This document shows positions 1 to 6,829 of a stretch of 17,395 bases of DNA, piece after piece. The DNA comes from Clostridia bacterium (lineage in GTDB: Bacteria; Bacillota; Clostridia; Oscillospirales; CAG-272). Under the pieces are notes generated by a model that was not told the DNA's origin, made no database searches, and saw only the letters and a program-made list of their open reading frames with translations. Positions within the stretch are counted from its first letter, which is position 1. The number at the start of each line of letters is the position of its first letter. Made by a program: the position numbers and the translations under genes. Location of the stretch: positions 1-17,395 of the forward strand of contig JAFTNI010000185.1 in NCBI GenBank assembly GCA_017451975.1, in the 5' to 3' direction.

Positions 1-1
1 A

Positions 2-481
2 GCGATGTACCGCGAGCCTCTTATTGCCTTTATAAACGGGTTTCTGCACAACCTCGCGGAAAGCGAGGACGTGGCAGAAGATGCATTTATGGAGCTTATA
101 ATTCACCCGAAGAGATATTCCTTCCGTTCTTCCTTCAAAACATATATTTTTACGGTTGCAAGAAATAAGGCTGTGGATAGAGTGAGGAAAGAAAAAAAGC
201 TTTCCTACACGCCCATAGAGGATTTATCTGAGGCAAGCGACGAAGACCTGGAAGGCAACATTCTCTGCAAGGAAAGAGAAGAGCTTCTACACTCTGCCAT
301 GGAAAAAATAAACCCCGAATATGCGGCAGTATTGCGGCTTATCTACTTTGAGGGAATGGATTCTTGCGAGGCGGCAAAGGTGCTTGGCAAAAGCAAAAGG
401 CAGATGGCAAACCTTTTGTACCGCGCGAAAATTGCGCTAAGACGCACGATGGAAGAGGAGGGCTTTTCATATGAAAAATAA
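2..481 (+). CDS. ECF-type RNA polymerase sigma factor (5' end cut off by the window)
   Basis: This is a sigma-70 family factor of the short ECF kind, which directs RNA polymerase to a dedicated promoter set. Counting from the ATG at base 5, residues about 14-64 look like region 2 (SEDVAEDAFMEL, then FKTYIFTVARNKAVDRVRK). Residues about 100-152 look like region 4, with a helix-turn-helix (AAVLRLIYFEGMDSCEAAKV, then LYRAKIALRR). The frame is open to the window edge and the ATG at base 5 falls inside what should be the start of region 2, so the true start lies upstream and perhaps 20-30 residues are missing. The stop overlaps the start of the next gene by 11 bases, the usual layout of a sigma factor with a co-transcribed regulator. 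The family call is secure. The regulon and inducing signal cannot be read from the sequence. Confidence 0.9.
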   Translation, partial: AMYREPLIAFINGFLHNLAESEDVAEDAFMELIIHPKRYSFRSSFKTYIFTVARNKAVDRVRKEKKLSYTPIEDLSEASDEDLEGNILCKEREELLHSAMEKINPEYAAVLRLIYFEGMDSCEAAKVLGKSKRQMANLLYRAKIALRRTMEEEGFSYEK

Positions 482-1520
482 CGAAGAATTCCGCGCCTCC
501 GTTTTCGAAAAAGCGGCGGCTTACAAGGAAAAACAAAGAAAAAAGAGAAGCAGAAGGGTACGCTTTGTGCTTGTGCTTACCGTTTGCGCGCTTATTGCCG
601 TTCCTCTTATCTACACGCCCATAGGGCTTACGCTGGGCCATTTTTCCACGGCAGATTTTGGCGGCACTGCGGCGAGCAGTTCTTCGCCGTTTCCCGATGA
701 CAATACGCCAAGCGGCTCTGCGGGAATGAGCGAAAGCGTGGGCGCTAATGCAACCGTGGGCAGCTCCAAGCCCACGGTAATACCCCCATCTTCCTCTGCG
801 GCGACGTACCCTTCCGCCAATACCACGAGCAGTGCGGAATCCAGTGTGGCGACCACGGCTTCCGCCGCGGTTACAACGACGGCAACCACGGTGACATTGG
901 CAACCACGGTAACACACGTAAGCTCTGAAACCACCGTAACAAGTGTAACCGCCACAACGGCGACGCGCATCACGGCGGTTACGGCGACGTACCCCTCCGC
1001 CACGACGGCGACGATCGTTACGGCAACGTACCCTTCTGCTACGACGGCAACTCAGGTTACGCCGACATACCCGTCTGCTACGTCTGCGCCCGGTGTGGTG
1101 ATACCCGATATTTCTGCGGGCGACAGAATTTTTGCAAACGGCGCCTTTGCCTATAAAACGGAATATGAGGGGAAGGAAAAAGAGGGGGAAAGCACGTTTG
1201 AATATTATTACTACCCCGAATCTTTCCCGCACGGCGAGCTTGGCGCATATGCGAAGGACTATATAAGCCCCTCTTTTCTCAACGATAACGCGCTTATAGT
1301 TGTTAAAGCCACTGTAAGCGGCGGCGTGCCCGTGCTTGACAGAGTTTACGGCATGAATGACGGTAAAAACATAATTGCCACGGTGTTTCTTGCTATGGAA
1401 GAAGGCATGGAGCACGCCCCCGAAACGTGGATAATGCTTATACCCGTTTCGAAAAGCACTGCCGCGCCCATGCCTGATTCCGTAAGCGTAAGCTTTTACG
1501 AATACCCTATCGATCGATAA
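471..1520 (+). CDS. Single-pass membrane protein with Thr/Ser-rich stalk, possible regulator of the upstream sigma factor
   Basis: I do not recognise a named family. The 349-residue product has a short basic cytoplasmic N-terminus (residues 1-31, ending in a KRSRRVR cluster) and one membrane segment at about 32-50. A long low-complexity Thr/Ser/Ala/Val stalk spans about 65-205, and a C-terminal extracytoplasmic region of about 130 residues carries a tyrosine patch (FEYYYYPE). The stalk ends in three 13-residue repeats around TYPSAT. The gene starts inside the sigma gene, with GAGGAGG at 455-461 nine bases before the ATG, so the two are probably translationally coupled. Inference: it could be an anti-sigma factor or surface sensor. 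It lacks the HxxxCxxC motif of zinc anti-sigma domains, so any binding to sigma would have to use the ~30-residue basic tail. The gene call is firm, the role is not. Confidence 0.75.
   Translation: MKNNEEFRASVFEKAAAYKEKQRKKRSRRVRFVLVLTVCALIAVPLIYTPIGLTLGHFSTADFGGTAASSSSPFPDDNTPSGSAGMSESVGANATVGSSKPTVIPPSSSAATYPSANTTSSAESSVATTASAAVTTTATTVTLATTVTHVSSETTVTSVTATTATRITAVTATYPSATTATIVTATYPSATTATQVTPTYPSATSAPGVVIPDISAGDRIFANGAFAYKTEYEGKEKEGESTFEYYYYPESFPHGELGAYAKDYISPSFLNDNALIVVKATVSGGVPVLDRVYGMNDGKNIIATVFLAMEEGMEHAPETWIMLIPVSKSTAAPMPDSVSVSFYEYPIDR
981..1097 (+). repeat. Three tandem 39-bp repeats in the stalk-coding region
   Basis: Units lie at 981-1019, 1020-1058 and 1059-1097, each coding 13 residues built on T-x-TYPSAT. 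The third copy has diverged at its end. Another partial TYPSA-like motif occurs near 805-820. Such in-frame repeats can change stalk length by slippage without breaking the frame. Confidence 0.85.
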
Positions 1521-1525
1521 GACAC

Positions 1526-1558
1526 AATAAAACGGTGCAGAAAATGCACCGTTTTATT
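1526..1558 (+). terminator. Rho-independent terminator after the sigma/membrane-protein pair
   Basis: A perfect 14-bp stem (1526-1539 with 1545-1558) closes a 5-base loop. The outer part is A/T-rich, giving a T-rich 3' side (GTTTTATT). It starts six bases after the stop codon. Confidence 0.9.
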
Positions 1559-1562
1559 ACTA

Positions 1563-1591
1563 TTGACTTTTTTATTTATTTATGATATTCT
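1563..1591 (+). promoter_or_regulatory. Predicted sigma-A promoter of the orphan membrane protein
   Basis: TTGACT (1563-1568) and TATTCT (1586-1591) are 17 bases apart. They lie just past the preceding terminator and about 50 bases before the start codon at 1643. A purine-rich AAGGGG at 1626-1631 is the likely ribosome binding site. Confidence 0.6.
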
Positions 1592-1642
1592 ATGTAACGT
1601 TGAATTGTCGCATTACACTATGATAAAGGGGATACTTTTTAT

Positions 1643-2644
1643 ATGAACAACAATACTTTTGACGGAACGGCGGAAAACAACGCAAACGGAGTTGGGCAAA
1701 CTGGCAGCAATTCCTTCGGTAACGAGGTAAAGATTGAAACCGAGGAAGAGGAAATATTTTTAGAGCGCGATTTTGTGGAGGAAGCCAAGGTGGAATTTGC
1801 CGAAAAAACGGAGAAAAACCACCAATTGAAAATCAAGCGCAAGCTGAACGGCACTATGGCGTTTTTTATTGCGCTCAGAGTTATCGTTATAATTCTTGCG
1901 GTGGCTTTGACGGCGGTTATTTTCGGTATTTGCGCGCATTATACCTATAAGCTTTTCACGGGAACTTTCAATACCTTTATAGATATGATTATGGAAAGGT
2001 TTGACGGGAACCCGTACGAAAAAATTACGGCTATCGGCGCGTATTTTCTTCCTGTTGCGTTTGTTGGCGCTATAGCGGGCTTTACTTTTGTGTTTATGAA
2101 CGATATGTACGATTCGCTTACAGAGGCGGTTATCGCTAAAATTGTGGGCGGCATTGTGGGAATAGGTTGCTCCGCTTTGTTTATATATGCAATAAAAAGC
2201 TACTTTGCAACGGCAGAGGGCTTCTGGGCGGGGGTTGGGCGCTTCTTCTATGCGTTTACCTTTATTCTGGATTTTCCTGTGCTGGTAATTGTGAACTTAT
2301 TTCTGCTCGTCGTCGCGATTTTTGCGCTCGGTATAGTAGGCGCCGCAGGCTACGGCTTGTTTGCTTTGCAATATTGGCTCGGCGGCGAAATAGAATGTGC
2401 GCGCGCTGAAAGAAAAATAAACATAAGCAGAGAGTTTTACACTAAAGCGGAAGTAGACTACGATAAGTTTTATGAAAGCGGCGAATATAAAAATGCCGAG
2501 GAAAGAAACAAGGCGGAAAGGGAAAGAATTATGCGCGAGCGCCGCGAGCGTATGAAGCTGCTCAATTTCCCGCTTATACTTACCGAAACGAAAAATAAAA
2601 GAGTAAAACGCGGAAAATTCAAATTCCGGAAAAAGAAAAAATAA
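1643..2644 (+). CDS. Multi-pass membrane protein of unknown function
   Basis: The family is not recognised. The 333-residue product has an acidic, Asn-rich soluble N-terminus (residues 1-60, with EEEE at 34-37) and then hydrophobic segments at about 73-99, 131-152, 164-185 and a double stretch at 200-243. It ends in a charged cytoplasmic tail (250-333) that is strongly basic and finishes in a run of lysines. The tail from about 279 to 304 (AEERNKAERERIMRERRER) could form a charged helix. The gene has its own promoter and terminator, so it seems to be monocistronic. The basic tail might contact nucleic acid or anionic lipid, but that is speculation. Confidence 0.75.
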   Translation: MNNNTFDGTAENNANGVGQTGSNSFGNEVKIETEEEEIFLERDFVEEAKVEFAEKTEKNHQLKIKRKLNGTMAFFIALRVIVIILAVALTAVIFGICAHYTYKLFTGTFNTFIDMIMERFDGNPYEKITAIGAYFLPVAFVGAIAGFTFVFMNDMYDSLTEAVIAKIVGGIVGIGCSALFIYAIKSYFATAEGFWAGVGRFFYAFTFILDFPVLVIVNLFLLVVAIFALGIVGAAGYGLFALQYWLGGEIECARAERKINISREFYTKAEVDYDKFYESGEYKNAEERNKAERERIMRERRERMKLLNFPLILTETKNKRVKRGKFKFRKKKK

Positions 2645-2646
2645 AC

Positions 2647-2680
2647 AAAAATACGATGCATTAAAGTGCATCGTATTTTT
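2647..2680. terminator. Bidirectional terminator between convergent genes
   Basis: A perfect 14-bp stem (2647-2660 with 2667-2680) has A-runs on the left and T-runs on the right, so it can terminate from both sides. The TAA of the minus-strand uracil-DNA glycosylase (2661-2663) lies in the 6-base loop. Confidence 0.9.
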
Positions 2681-3218
2681 GCTTTATCATTATCATGTCT
2701 GCAAGCATTTCGTCTTTTTTTGCCGCGTCGCGCAGGAGCGCAGAGGGGTGGTATACCGCGCAGATATCGAAGGAGCCTTTGCGCACAAACTGCCCGTGCT
2801 CGCGCGTTATTTTGAAATCGGGCTTTATAAGGCGCATTGCGGAAATTCTGCCCAGGCAAACTATCATTTTGGGCCTTATTGCCTTTACCTGTGCGCGCAG
2901 GTGACCGATGCACGCATCCTGCTCCTCGGGCAGAGGGTCGCGGTTTTTGGGCGGGCGGCACTTGAGAATGTTGGCAATATATACTTCCTCTCGTGCGATA
3001 CCCACGGCGGCGAGGTATTTATCGAAAAGCTTGCCCGCCGCGCCCACGAAAGGCTCGCCTTGCAGGTCCTCCTGCTCGCCGGGCGCTTCGCCTATAAACA
3101 TAAGCTTTGCCTGCGGGTTGCCCACGCCGAAAACAAGGTTCGTTCTCGTTTTCGCAAGGGGGCATTTTGCGCATGACGCACATTCTTTTTTTATATTTTC
3201 AAGCGTTAATTCAGCCAT
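2661..3218 (-). CDS. Type-4 (iron-sulfur) uracil-DNA glycosylase
   Basis: The enzyme removes uracil from DNA, arising from cytosine deamination or misincorporation, and starts base-excision repair. Numbering from the ATG at 3218 (185 residues), the family-4 pattern is clear. CAKC (residues 16-19), Cys87 and Cys103 would hold the 4Fe-4S cluster. GEAPGEQED (43-51) is the active-site motif and HPSALLR (157-163) is the second catalytic loop. The length fits the short members of the family. Start choice: an in-frame GTG lies nine bases upstream, but it is part of AGGTG (3225-3229), the best ribosome binding site, six bases before the ATG. The gene therefore most likely starts at 3218. A promoter is visible upstream at 3251-3280. 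Confidence 0.95.
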   Translation of the reverse strand: MAELTLENIKKECASCAKCPLAKTRTNLVFGVGNPQAKLMFIGEAPGEQEDLQGEPFVGAAGKLFDKYLAAVGIAREEVYIANILKCRPPKNRDPLPEEQDACIGHLRAQVKAIRPKMIVCLGRISAMRLIKPDFKITREHGQFVRKGSFDICAVYHPSALLRDAAKKDEMLADMIMIKQKYDAL

Positions 3219-3250
3219 AAGCCGCACCTGCCGTTTCTTTGATATATTTT

Positions 3251-3280
3251 ATGATATCATAAACGGCAAGCGCTTGTCAA
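3251..3280 (-). promoter_or_regulatory. Predicted promoter of the uracil-DNA glycosylase gene
   Basis: On the minus strand, TTGACA (3275-3280) and TATCAT (3251-3256) are separated by 18 bases, about 33 bases before the start codon. The -10 lies in a 10-bp palindrome, ATGATATCAT (3251-3260). Confidence 0.6.
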
Positions 3281-3366
3281 GGCAAAAAGATTTCGGGCGG
3301 AGAATATAAGCGGTTTTTTGTTTGAGGTCACAAGTATGTGAATATAATATTACCAAATGATTGATT

Positions 3367-3391
3367 ATATGTAAAATGCTTCCTTACATAT
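3367..3391. promoter_or_regulatory. Inverted repeat upstream of the protease promoter, possible operator
   Basis: ATATGTAA (3367-3374) and TTACATAT (3384-3391) are perfect 8-bp arms separated by 9 bases. The repeat ends 10 bases before the -35 box at 3402, a position suited to an activator or repressor dimer. A second small inverted repeat, TCACA-N4-TGTGA, lies at 3328-3341. The region is AT-rich, so chance is possible. Confidence 0.35.
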
Positions 3392-3401
3392 TGTTGTAAT
3401 A

Positions 3402-3430
3402 TTGACAAATCCGCAAAAATATAATATAAT
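3402..3430 (+). promoter_or_regulatory. Consensus sigma-A promoter of the protease/lipoprotein unit
   Basis: TTGACA (3402-3407), a 17-base spacer and TATAAT (3425-3430) match the consensus exactly. Transcription would start near 3437, leaving a leader of about 54 bases before AAGGAGG (3477-3483) and the ATG at 3491. High expression is expected unless the site is repressed. Confidence 0.85.
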
Positions 3431-3490
3431 TAAATATATCATAATTTGAGTTATGTAAAAACACAAATCTAAAAACAAGGAGGAATTTTT

Positions 3491-5455
3491 ATGAAAAAAA
3501 TAAATAAGTTTTTGTGTTTTTGTTTGGCGACGGTATTTCTATTTGTAAATTCACAAATAGGAGAGGTGGATGCGGAGTTTTTATTGAATGATACAGTAGA
3601 ATCTCAAGAAAGCATTGACAACACTGTGAATAACATTTACAGCAAATTACATTTTTACACAGGCAACGAATCATACACTACAATAGATAGCGCAAATGAA
3701 TTAACGGCAGCTACCGAACAAGTGTATGCAAATTATGGTAGTTCTTCTGCGTATAGCTTAAATAACAATTATACAGGCAACGGAGGAGAAACTTTGCAAA
3801 TGACAGTTCAATTTGCAAGCGATTTTATGGAAACAAAGGAATACTTAGAATATAAATCTGATAAGAAAAATGTCAAATCAATTACAGAATTACGCGCATT
3901 GAAGAAAGAGTTTAATGCGTATTCTAAGATATATCATCGTGAATTGGTGGAAAGAAACTTACCCTTACTTAATAATATTGATTACGACAATTATAATATT
4001 GTTAATTACGCTCCATTTGTTGTATTAAATATATCTGCAGATAATATCCAAACAAATACGTTATTTGATTTGTGCAGTTCTCCCAATATAGAGCATATAT
4101 CTATAAATTACGAAATAATTGCTGAAACTTCAGAGTTTGAGTATCCTACTTCTTTGACGGCTACTTTGAATAGAGCCTTGGAAGGTATGAATGCATATGA
4201 TATTATAAATAGCGGAGATTATGATTGCGGCGGAATATATATTGGTGTATATGAGGTTGGTTTGCACGATGCATCTAATGAATATTTAGCCGATTTGGAT
4301 ATAACAACAAGAACAGGAGCATGGACGACTGGAATGGACGTTGCTTTTATTTCTCGATGTGAAGAACACGCCACAAAAGTTCTTGGTATATTAGCGGAGA
4401 TGGCACCTAATGCCAGCTTCTATTGTGCAAGTTTATATCAATATCCTGGTAATTATGGAATAGATTGGTTTATCGATGAAACCGTGGATGTAGTAAACTG
4501 TAGTTTCGGACAATATGCAAATATATTAACTGACGATGGTACATATTTAGCATTAAATAATTGCTATAATCAAGCCGTTGATGGATTGTACGATTATCAG
4601 ATTGAAGCTCACGATATGATTGTCGTTGTTGCGGCAGGTAATAAAAATACATCTAATACGTCGTCTTCATATAATCCCAATAATGAGGTTACTTCTCCCG
4701 GATATGCATACAACGCTATTACTGTGGGTGGGTTAGCAGCAAACCAAAGGAATGTTTCCGGAACAAATGAAATATATTATACTCATGACGATGATGCAAG
4801 TTATTATACTGCCGATGAGGGCGATATTGTAAAGCCAAATGTTGCAGCTCCTTATACTATAACAATTCCTAATATGGGATCGTTTAGTGGAACAAGCGCA
4901 TCGGCACCTCTTGTAACAGGATGCATAGCCATTCTTATTGAGGCTAGTAGTTATGATTATGCATGGGAACCCGAGATGGTATTGGCGAATATAACTGCAA
5001 CATCAAGAGAGACAGATGATTATGAAGCAACAGTAGGAAACTTTGATGCCAAAGTAGGTGCGGGAATGATTGATTTGGAACAGATGATACATAATCGTGT
5101 CAGGGAAATAAATCAAACGGTACAGCCAAACACTGCGGCGGGTAGTAAGGTAATTGATTTAACTAAATATTTTGGTGCCGGTCTTAATGTAGATATTGGT
5201 TTAGCTTGGGCGGCTGAAGTAACAAAAAATAATACAACATATATAACAAATCTTACCAACTATAATTTGATTGTATATAATTCAAATAATGAGGTGGTGG
5301 CTAGTTCTACATTATCTTATTCAAATGTAGAAAAAGTAAGCTTTAATAGCGGCAACGGAGATACTTTTAGAATATGTGTTATTTTGAATCAGGCAGCATT
5401 AACGACAGTCCAGGAAGAACTATCTTTGGTATATACAGATACTGTTGTTAATTAA
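3491..5455 (+). CDS. Secreted subtilisin-family (S8) serine protease with propeptide and C-terminal beta domain
   Basis: The 654-residue protein starts with a Sec signal (KK near the start, hydrophobic 8-20, likely cleavage near VDA, 26-28). Residues about 100-213 look like a propeptide ending in an I9-like strand pattern (NIEHISINYE). The S8 core follows. IGVYEVG (251-257) sits where the catalytic Asp is expected but has Glu255. HATKVLGILAEMAP (293-306) gives His293, VVVAAGN (378-384) gives the oxyanion Asn384, KPNVAAP is at 448-454 and GTSASAP (467-473) gives Ser469. Residues about 550-640 resemble the beta-sandwich found after some S8 domains (LIVYNSNNEVVASS). There is no sortase motif or membrane anchor, so it is probably released. 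AAGGAGG at 3477-3483 sets the start. A lipoprotein follows 26 bases downstream. Base composition is much more AT-rich than in the flanking genes. The family is secure; activity is uncertain because of Glu255. Confidence 0.9.
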   Translation: MKKINKFLCFCLATVFLFVNSQIGEVDAEFLLNDTVESQESIDNTVNNIYSKLHFYTGNESYTTIDSANELTAATEQVYANYGSSSAYSLNNNYTGNGGETLQMTVQFASDFMETKEYLEYKSDKKNVKSITELRALKKEFNAYSKIYHRELVERNLPLLNNIDYDNYNIVNYAPFVVLNISADNIQTNTLFDLCSSPNIEHISINYEIIAETSEFEYPTSLTATLNRALEGMNAYDIINSGDYDCGGIYIGVYEVGLHDASNEYLADLDITTRTGAWTTGMDVAFISRCEEHATKVLGILAEMAPNASFYCASLYQYPGNYGIDWFIDETVDVVNCSFGQYANILTDDGTYLALNNCYNQAVDGLYDYQIEAHDMIVVVAAGNKNTSNTSSSYNPNNEVTSPGYAYNAITVGGLAANQRNVSGTNEIYYTHDDDASYYTADEGDIVKPNVAAPYTITIPNMGSFSGTSASAPLVTGCIAILIEASSYDYAWEPEMVLANITATSRETDDYEATVGNFDAKVGAGMIDLEQMIHNRVREINQTVQPNTAAGSKVIDLTKYFGAGLNVDIGLAWAAEVTKNNTTYITNLTNYNLIVYNSNNEVVASSTLSYSNVEKVSFNSGNGDTFRICVILNQAALTTVQEELSLVYTDTVVN

Positions 5456-5481
5456 AAATCAAATTTTTTTAGGAGGTAACT

Positions 5482-6012
5482 ATGTTAAATTTTAAAAAAA
5501 TAATTTCTATTATGCTTTGCATTGCATCTGTATTTTGCATAGCAGCTTGCGGAGATGCAAGCACTGCTGATACAACTACGGGAACTACGGTAACCACATC
5601 AACAACAGCAGCTACATCCTCAACAACCGCTGCAACACCCCCTCCTCCTGTTGCTCAGCCCGATAACACTCAATACAACAACATTGACGGGCTTACACGC
5701 CCTACAGGCTCAAAAACTCCCGTAGATAAAGCTGAATATGAAGATTTGATAACTGCTCTTCTCGACAATTTTGGATTGGATATTACTATAGGTCTTATTC
5801 TTCAAATATCTATGACAGATGCCACAAAGCAACTTCCCGAATGTGATATTGAAGCATTGCAGGCCAGGGAGGTGAGAGGTATCGCGGGATTCTATACAAT
5901 TACTATAAATCCTCAAAATGTGAATATGGATATCTATAGAAACCTTACAACAAACGAGAATGTAGAGAAAATTTATTTTGAAGTAGAAACCATACAATTT
6001 GTTCCCACCTAA
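5482..6012 (+). CDS. Lipoprotein with Thr-rich linker and propeptide-like C-terminal domain
   Basis: The 176-residue protein has a lipoprotein signal with the lipobox IAAC at 20-23, so Cys23 would be lipidated and the protein anchored on the outer face of the membrane. A Thr/Ser/Ala linker (about 25-52) and PPPP (53-56) lead to a small globular domain (about 80-176). Residues 137-172 align without gaps to residues 176-211 of the neighbouring protease (9 identities in 36 by eye, with matching hydrophobic spacing and NVEKI against NIEHI), the region where the protease propeptide ends. Inference: the domain may be I9-like and act as inhibitor or folding helper for the protease. AGGAGGT at 5471-5477 is the ribosome binding site. 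It is co-transcribed with the protease and shares its AT-rich composition. The function is unproven. Confidence 0.8.
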   Translation: MLNFKKIISIMLCIASVFCIAACGDASTADTTTGTTVTTSTTAATSSTTAATPPPPVAQPDNTQYNNIDGLTRPTGSKTPVDKAEYEDLITALLDNFGLDITIGLILQISMTDATKQLPECDIEALQAREVRGIAGFYTITINPQNVNMDIYRNLTTNENVEKIYFEVETIQFVPT

Positions 6013-6022
6013 TCATAAATCA

Positions 6023-6047
6023 AAACGGGAGGTTTTGCCTCCCGTTT
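6023..6047. terminator. Terminator between the lipoprotein gene and mecA
   Basis: A 10-bp stem (6023-6032 with 6038-6047) closes a TTTTG loop, followed on the plus strand by GTTTTGT. A-runs on the left give T-runs on the other strand, so it can serve both convergent genes. It ends about 10 bases from the mecA stop. Confidence 0.85.
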
Positions 6048-6056
6048 GTTTTGTAT

Positions 6057-6644
6057 TCACGCCATTTTTGCAAGAGTTTTCACTGCGTTTTTTTCGCAAA
6101 TACAAATGCTATGCTCCTTTATGTATGCAAGCGCGTGCTCGCAGGCGAGCTTTTTGCCGAATTCCGCTATAAACATCGCCTCGAAAACGGCGTGCGGGTT
6201 TTTCTCGTGCTCCGAAAGGGAAAGGTAGTATTTATTGGGGCAGTTTTTGGCCGTTTCCGCAAACGCCGCGCTTTCGCCGCGGTAGGAGCGCTCGCGCAGG
6301 AAGCGGCAAGCTGAAAGCATATCCTGAAGGCTCCCGAAGGCGTATAAACTTTTAAAGCTTTTTTCTTTCGTGCCGTTCATCGTGTTCTCCGTGCCGCCAT
6401 TTTCTGTTTTCGTTATGAATATAACACAGCCGCCGCCCTTACCCGGCAGGGCATCTATGCGTATTTGCCCCTTTGCCGCATCGAAGCCCGTTTGCCTCTT
6501 CGCCGTATCGAGTATAGTCCAAACGGCGCGGCGCGTTTCCGTGTTTTTATAATCAAGCCTCTCTGCGGTGAGGCGAAAGCGCTCCATATCCTTTCGGGTG
6601 AGCATAATTTCAAGTTTTTCTTTTCCTATGGGTGTTAGTTCCAT
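6057..6644 (-). CDS. mecA: MecA-family adaptor protein for the ClpC protease
   Basis: MecA adaptors bring substrates such as competence or sporulation regulators to ClpCP for degradation and help assemble the ClpC ring. The 195-residue product has the two-domain layout. The N-terminal substrate-binding domain is at about 1-80, opening MELTPIGKEKLEIMLTRKDM, with ETRRAVWTILDTA at 36-48. After an Asn/Gly/Thr linker (82-96), the C-terminal ClpC-binding domain runs from about 97 to 193, beginning with FKSLYAFGSLQDML. The length is a little below the roughly 210-220 residues of Bacillus MecA. GAAGGT (6652-6657) lies seven bases before the ATG, and a TATAAT-like -10 is present on the minus strand at 6678-6683. 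The assignment rests on the N-terminal pattern and length; the C-terminal domain has diverged. Confidence 0.8.
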   Translation of the reverse strand: MELTPIGKEKLEIMLTRKDMERFRLTAERLDYKNTETRRAVWTILDTAKRQTGFDAAKGQIRIDALPGKGGGCVIFITKTENGGTENTMNGTKEKSFKSLYAFGSLQDMLSACRFLRERSYRGESAAFAETAKNCPNKYYLSLSEHEKNPHAVFEAMFIAEFGKKLACEHALAYIKEHSICICEKNAVKTLAKMA

Positions 6645-6760
6645 TTATCTTACCTTCTTTGTTCATACTATGTTAATATTATATACCATAACCGTTTAAA
6701 AAGATAGATATTAAAATATGGTAATTTTCTCGGGAAAAAGTTTTTTTCCTCGAAATATAC

Positions 6761-6789
6761 TTGCAATATGCGTTTTTTAGGTGTATTAT
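6761..6789 (+). promoter_or_regulatory. Predicted promoter of trpS
   Basis: TTGCAA (6761-6766), a 17-base spacer and TATTAT (6784-6789) lie about 40 bases before the trpS start. The short leader leaves no room for a T-box. A longer in-frame reading of trpS would begin at the TTG inside this -35 box, which argues against it. Confidence 0.65.
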
Positions 6790-6829
6790 ATTAATATTAA
6801 GACAAAAAATTATACTCGGAGAAATACAA

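Noticed and set aside
339..1415. Long minus-strand open frame opposite the stalk protein
   Set aside because: Its Arg/Cys/Gly-rich translation is the shadow of the Thr/Ser/Ala-rich repeats. It has no ribosome binding site and no family pattern.
1508..1519. 12-bp palindrome TATCGATCGATA at the end of the stalk-protein gene
   Set aside because: It overlaps the last codons and stop and sits just before a clear terminator. One short copy is not evidence of a site.
6729..6756. Imperfect inverted repeat with A and T runs between mecA and trpS
   Set aside because: The arms have a mismatch or bulge and lie upstream of both promoters, where a terminator has no obvious use.
6645..6829. T-box leader or other riboswitch ahead of trpS
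   Set aside because: The predicted promoter leaves a leader of about 35 bases, too short for a T-box. No T-box sequence or antiterminator was found.
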